From positions 3,333,501 to 3,397,500 of the forward strand of contig JQNH01000001.1 in NCBI GenBank assembly GCA_000745135.1: DNA of 64,000 nt, given 5' to 3'. The DNA is from Rhizobiales bacterium YIM 77505 (GTDB lineage Bacteria > Pseudomonadota > Alphaproteobacteria > Rhizobiales > Beijerinckiaceae). The notes beneath the pieces were generated by a model that saw only the letters and a program-made list of their open reading frames with translations, was not told the DNA's origin and did not search any database. The translations under genes and the position numbers were made by a program. Of the stretch, positions 62,916 through 64,000 are shown piece after piece. Every line of letters starts with the position of its first letter. Position 1 is the stretch's first letter.

Positions 62916-64000
62916 ATGCGTGACCTCGTTGGCGAGCTGCGAACGGGCCTTCGCGCCCTGTCGCCGGCTCTCTTCCCCTATCAGCGTTTTGCGGCGGCGC
63001 TCCTCCTGGGCGGCCTCGGCGGCTGGCTGTTCGCTCATTTCAACCTGCCGCTGCCTTGGATGCTGGGGCCCATGACCTTCTGCACCATCGGCGCCCTCGT
63101 CCGCGCGCCGATCGCCGCGCCCGCCGTGGTGCGCCCGCCCATGACTATGGTCATCGGAGTGCTGCTCGGCTCCGGCTTCACGCCGCAGGTCGTCACCCAG
63201 CTTCCGAGCTGGATCGTGCCGATCCTGGGGCTCGGCCTGTTCGTCCTCGTCTGCGGCCTCGCCTGCGTGTGCTATTTCCGCTACGTGGCGCGGCTCGATC
63301 CGACGACCGCCTATTTCGCGGGCATGCCCGGCGGGCTCGTGGAGATGGTCATCCTCGGTGAGGAGCGGGGCGGCGATGCGCGGACCATTGCCCTCATCCA
63401 TTCGGCCCGCATCCTGTTGATCGTCTTCACCTTGCCCTTCCTCGTGCAGGCTCTCGAGGGCGTGCGGCTTGGCCCACGCGCGGGGCTCGGAGTTTCGCTG
63501 GCTGCGACGCCCTGGACCGTGTTCGTCTGGCTCCTGGGAACCGGCCTTGTCGGCGTCGTCCTCGGTCATCTCTTGCGGCTGCCGGCGAAGACCTTGCTTG
63601 GTCCTATGATCGTCAGCGCGGCCGTGCACATGATCGGCTGGAGCGACTTCAAGCCCCCGCAGGAGATCGTCAACGCCGCTCAGCTCGTGCTCGGGACCGT
63701 GATCGGCTGCCGCTTCCTTGGCACCGCGCCGAAGGAAATCCTGCGCATCCTGGCCCTGTCGATCGGCTCCACGTTGATCCTCGTGACCATCACCCTCGCC
63801 TTCGGCTTCGGTGTGGCGCAGATCTCATCCCAGGGGCCGATCCCGCTGATCCTGGCCTATTCGCCCGGCGGCCTTGCCGAGATGAGCCTGGTGGCCCTGG
63901 CGCTGCACATCGAGGTGGCGTTCGTTGCTGCCCACCACGTGATCCGCGTCTTCCTGGTGATGGTCGGCGCCGGCTTCGTCTACTCCTTCCTGCCGCGGGG
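62916..64000 (+). CDS. AbrB-family (ammonia monooxygenase-like) permease, partial
   Basis: The frame from ATG 62916 (MRDLVGELRTGLRALSPALF) is open to the end of the window, over 360 residues, so the 3' end is cut. It is a polytopic protein of the AbrB family (PF05145), with duplicated halves: LPLPWMLGPMTFCTIGALVR, FAGMPGGLVEMVILGE, then LLGPMIVSAAVHMIGW and LAYSPGGLAEMSLVALAL. The name ammonia monooxygenase in databases is a misnomer; it is probably a transporter or exporter of unknown substrate. It starts 24 bases after the amidase stop and may be the last gene of that operon. Confidence 0.9.
   Translation, partial: MRDLVGELRTGLRALSPALFPYQRFAAALLLGGLGGWLFAHFNLPLPWMLGPMTFCTIGALVRAPIAAPAVVRPPMTMVIGVLLGSGFTPQVVTQLPSWIVPILGLGLFVLVCGLACVCYFRYVARLDPTTAYFAGMPGGLVEMVILGEERGGDARTIALIHSARILLIVFTLPFLVQALEGVRLGPRAGLGVSLAATPWTVFVWLLGTGLVGVVLGHLLRLPAKTLLGPMIVSAAVHMIGWSDFKPPQEIVNAAQLVLGTVIGCRFLGTAPKEILRILALSIGSTLILVTITLAFGFGVAQISSQGPIPLILAYSPGGLAEMSLVALALHIEVAFVAAHHVIRVFLVMVGAGFVYSFLPR

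Overview
This window is a GC-rich chromosomal segment from an alphaproteobacterium, most likely of the order Hyphomicrobiales (Rhizobiales). The main evidence is a complete acpXL-fabZ-fabF2-fabF1-fabG-adh-lpxXL cluster for the very-long-chain (C28) lipid A acyl chain, which is characteristic of that order. The synteny ftsY / yciB / ccm genes / acnA and the abundance of TRAP, TctABC and Liv-type importers for organic acids fit the same group. I cannot resolve genus from the sequence alone (Methylobacteriaceae-, Bosea- or Beijerinckiaceae-like are all plausible). There are no rRNA genes, no CRISPR array, no prophage and no tRNA that I could recognise.

Layout. 1-8.7 kb is core housekeeping: the 3' end of ftsY, a VapBC toxin-antitoxin pair, yciB, a frameshifted class III adenylate cyclase, the ccmABCDG cytochrome c maturation operon (minus strand) and divergent acnA. 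At 8.8-9.7 kb sits one IS5-family insertion sequence with a frameshifted two-frame transposase. 10.1-16.7 kb is the lipid A very-long-chain fatty acid operon, carrying a ParDE-like toxin-antitoxin pair between fabG and adh. 16.8-19.3 kb has small metabolic genes and leuB. 19.1-25.1 kb is a nitrite assimilation operon (nirC-nirA-flavoprotein-cysG, minus strand) with a sigma-54 promoter and an NtrC-like site. 25.2-35.4 kb is a mixture: a Tat-exported sulfite dehydrogenase with its cytochrome c, an exported intradiol dioxygenase coupled to a sterol desaturase-like protein, asd, a chemoreceptor, carbonic anhydrase, a Nudix hydrolase and a PLP-dependent dehydratase.

From 35.4 kb onward the window is largely catabolic. 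It holds a GntR/TRAP/mandelate racemase-like operon (35.5-40.6 kb). Next is a TctABC importer divergent from a five-gene operon with isomerase, enolase-superfamily, SDR, GNAT and DapA-like genes (41.0-49.8 kb). After some envelope and redox genes comes a GntR gene divergent from a Liv-type ABC importer, a carnitine-dehydrogenase-like enzyme, a beta-keto acid cleavage enzyme, an amidase and an AbrB-type permease (53.9-64.0 kb). In each case a palindromic candidate operator lies at the divergent junction or upstream of the regulator.

I found no obvious new defence or mobile system. The observations most worth following are: (1) the nitrite operon, whose CysJ-like reductase has a 4Fe-4S domain where the flavodoxin domain should be and which carries a near-consensus sigma-54/NtrC control region; (2) the FabF2 partner in the lipid A cluster, which lacks two of three ketosynthase catalytic residues and resembles a chain-length factor; (3) the undescribed five-gene catabolic operon next to TctABC; (4) a LivM-LivG-LivF three-domain fusion; and (5) two toxin-antitoxin pairs lodged inside otherwise conserved core gene orders.
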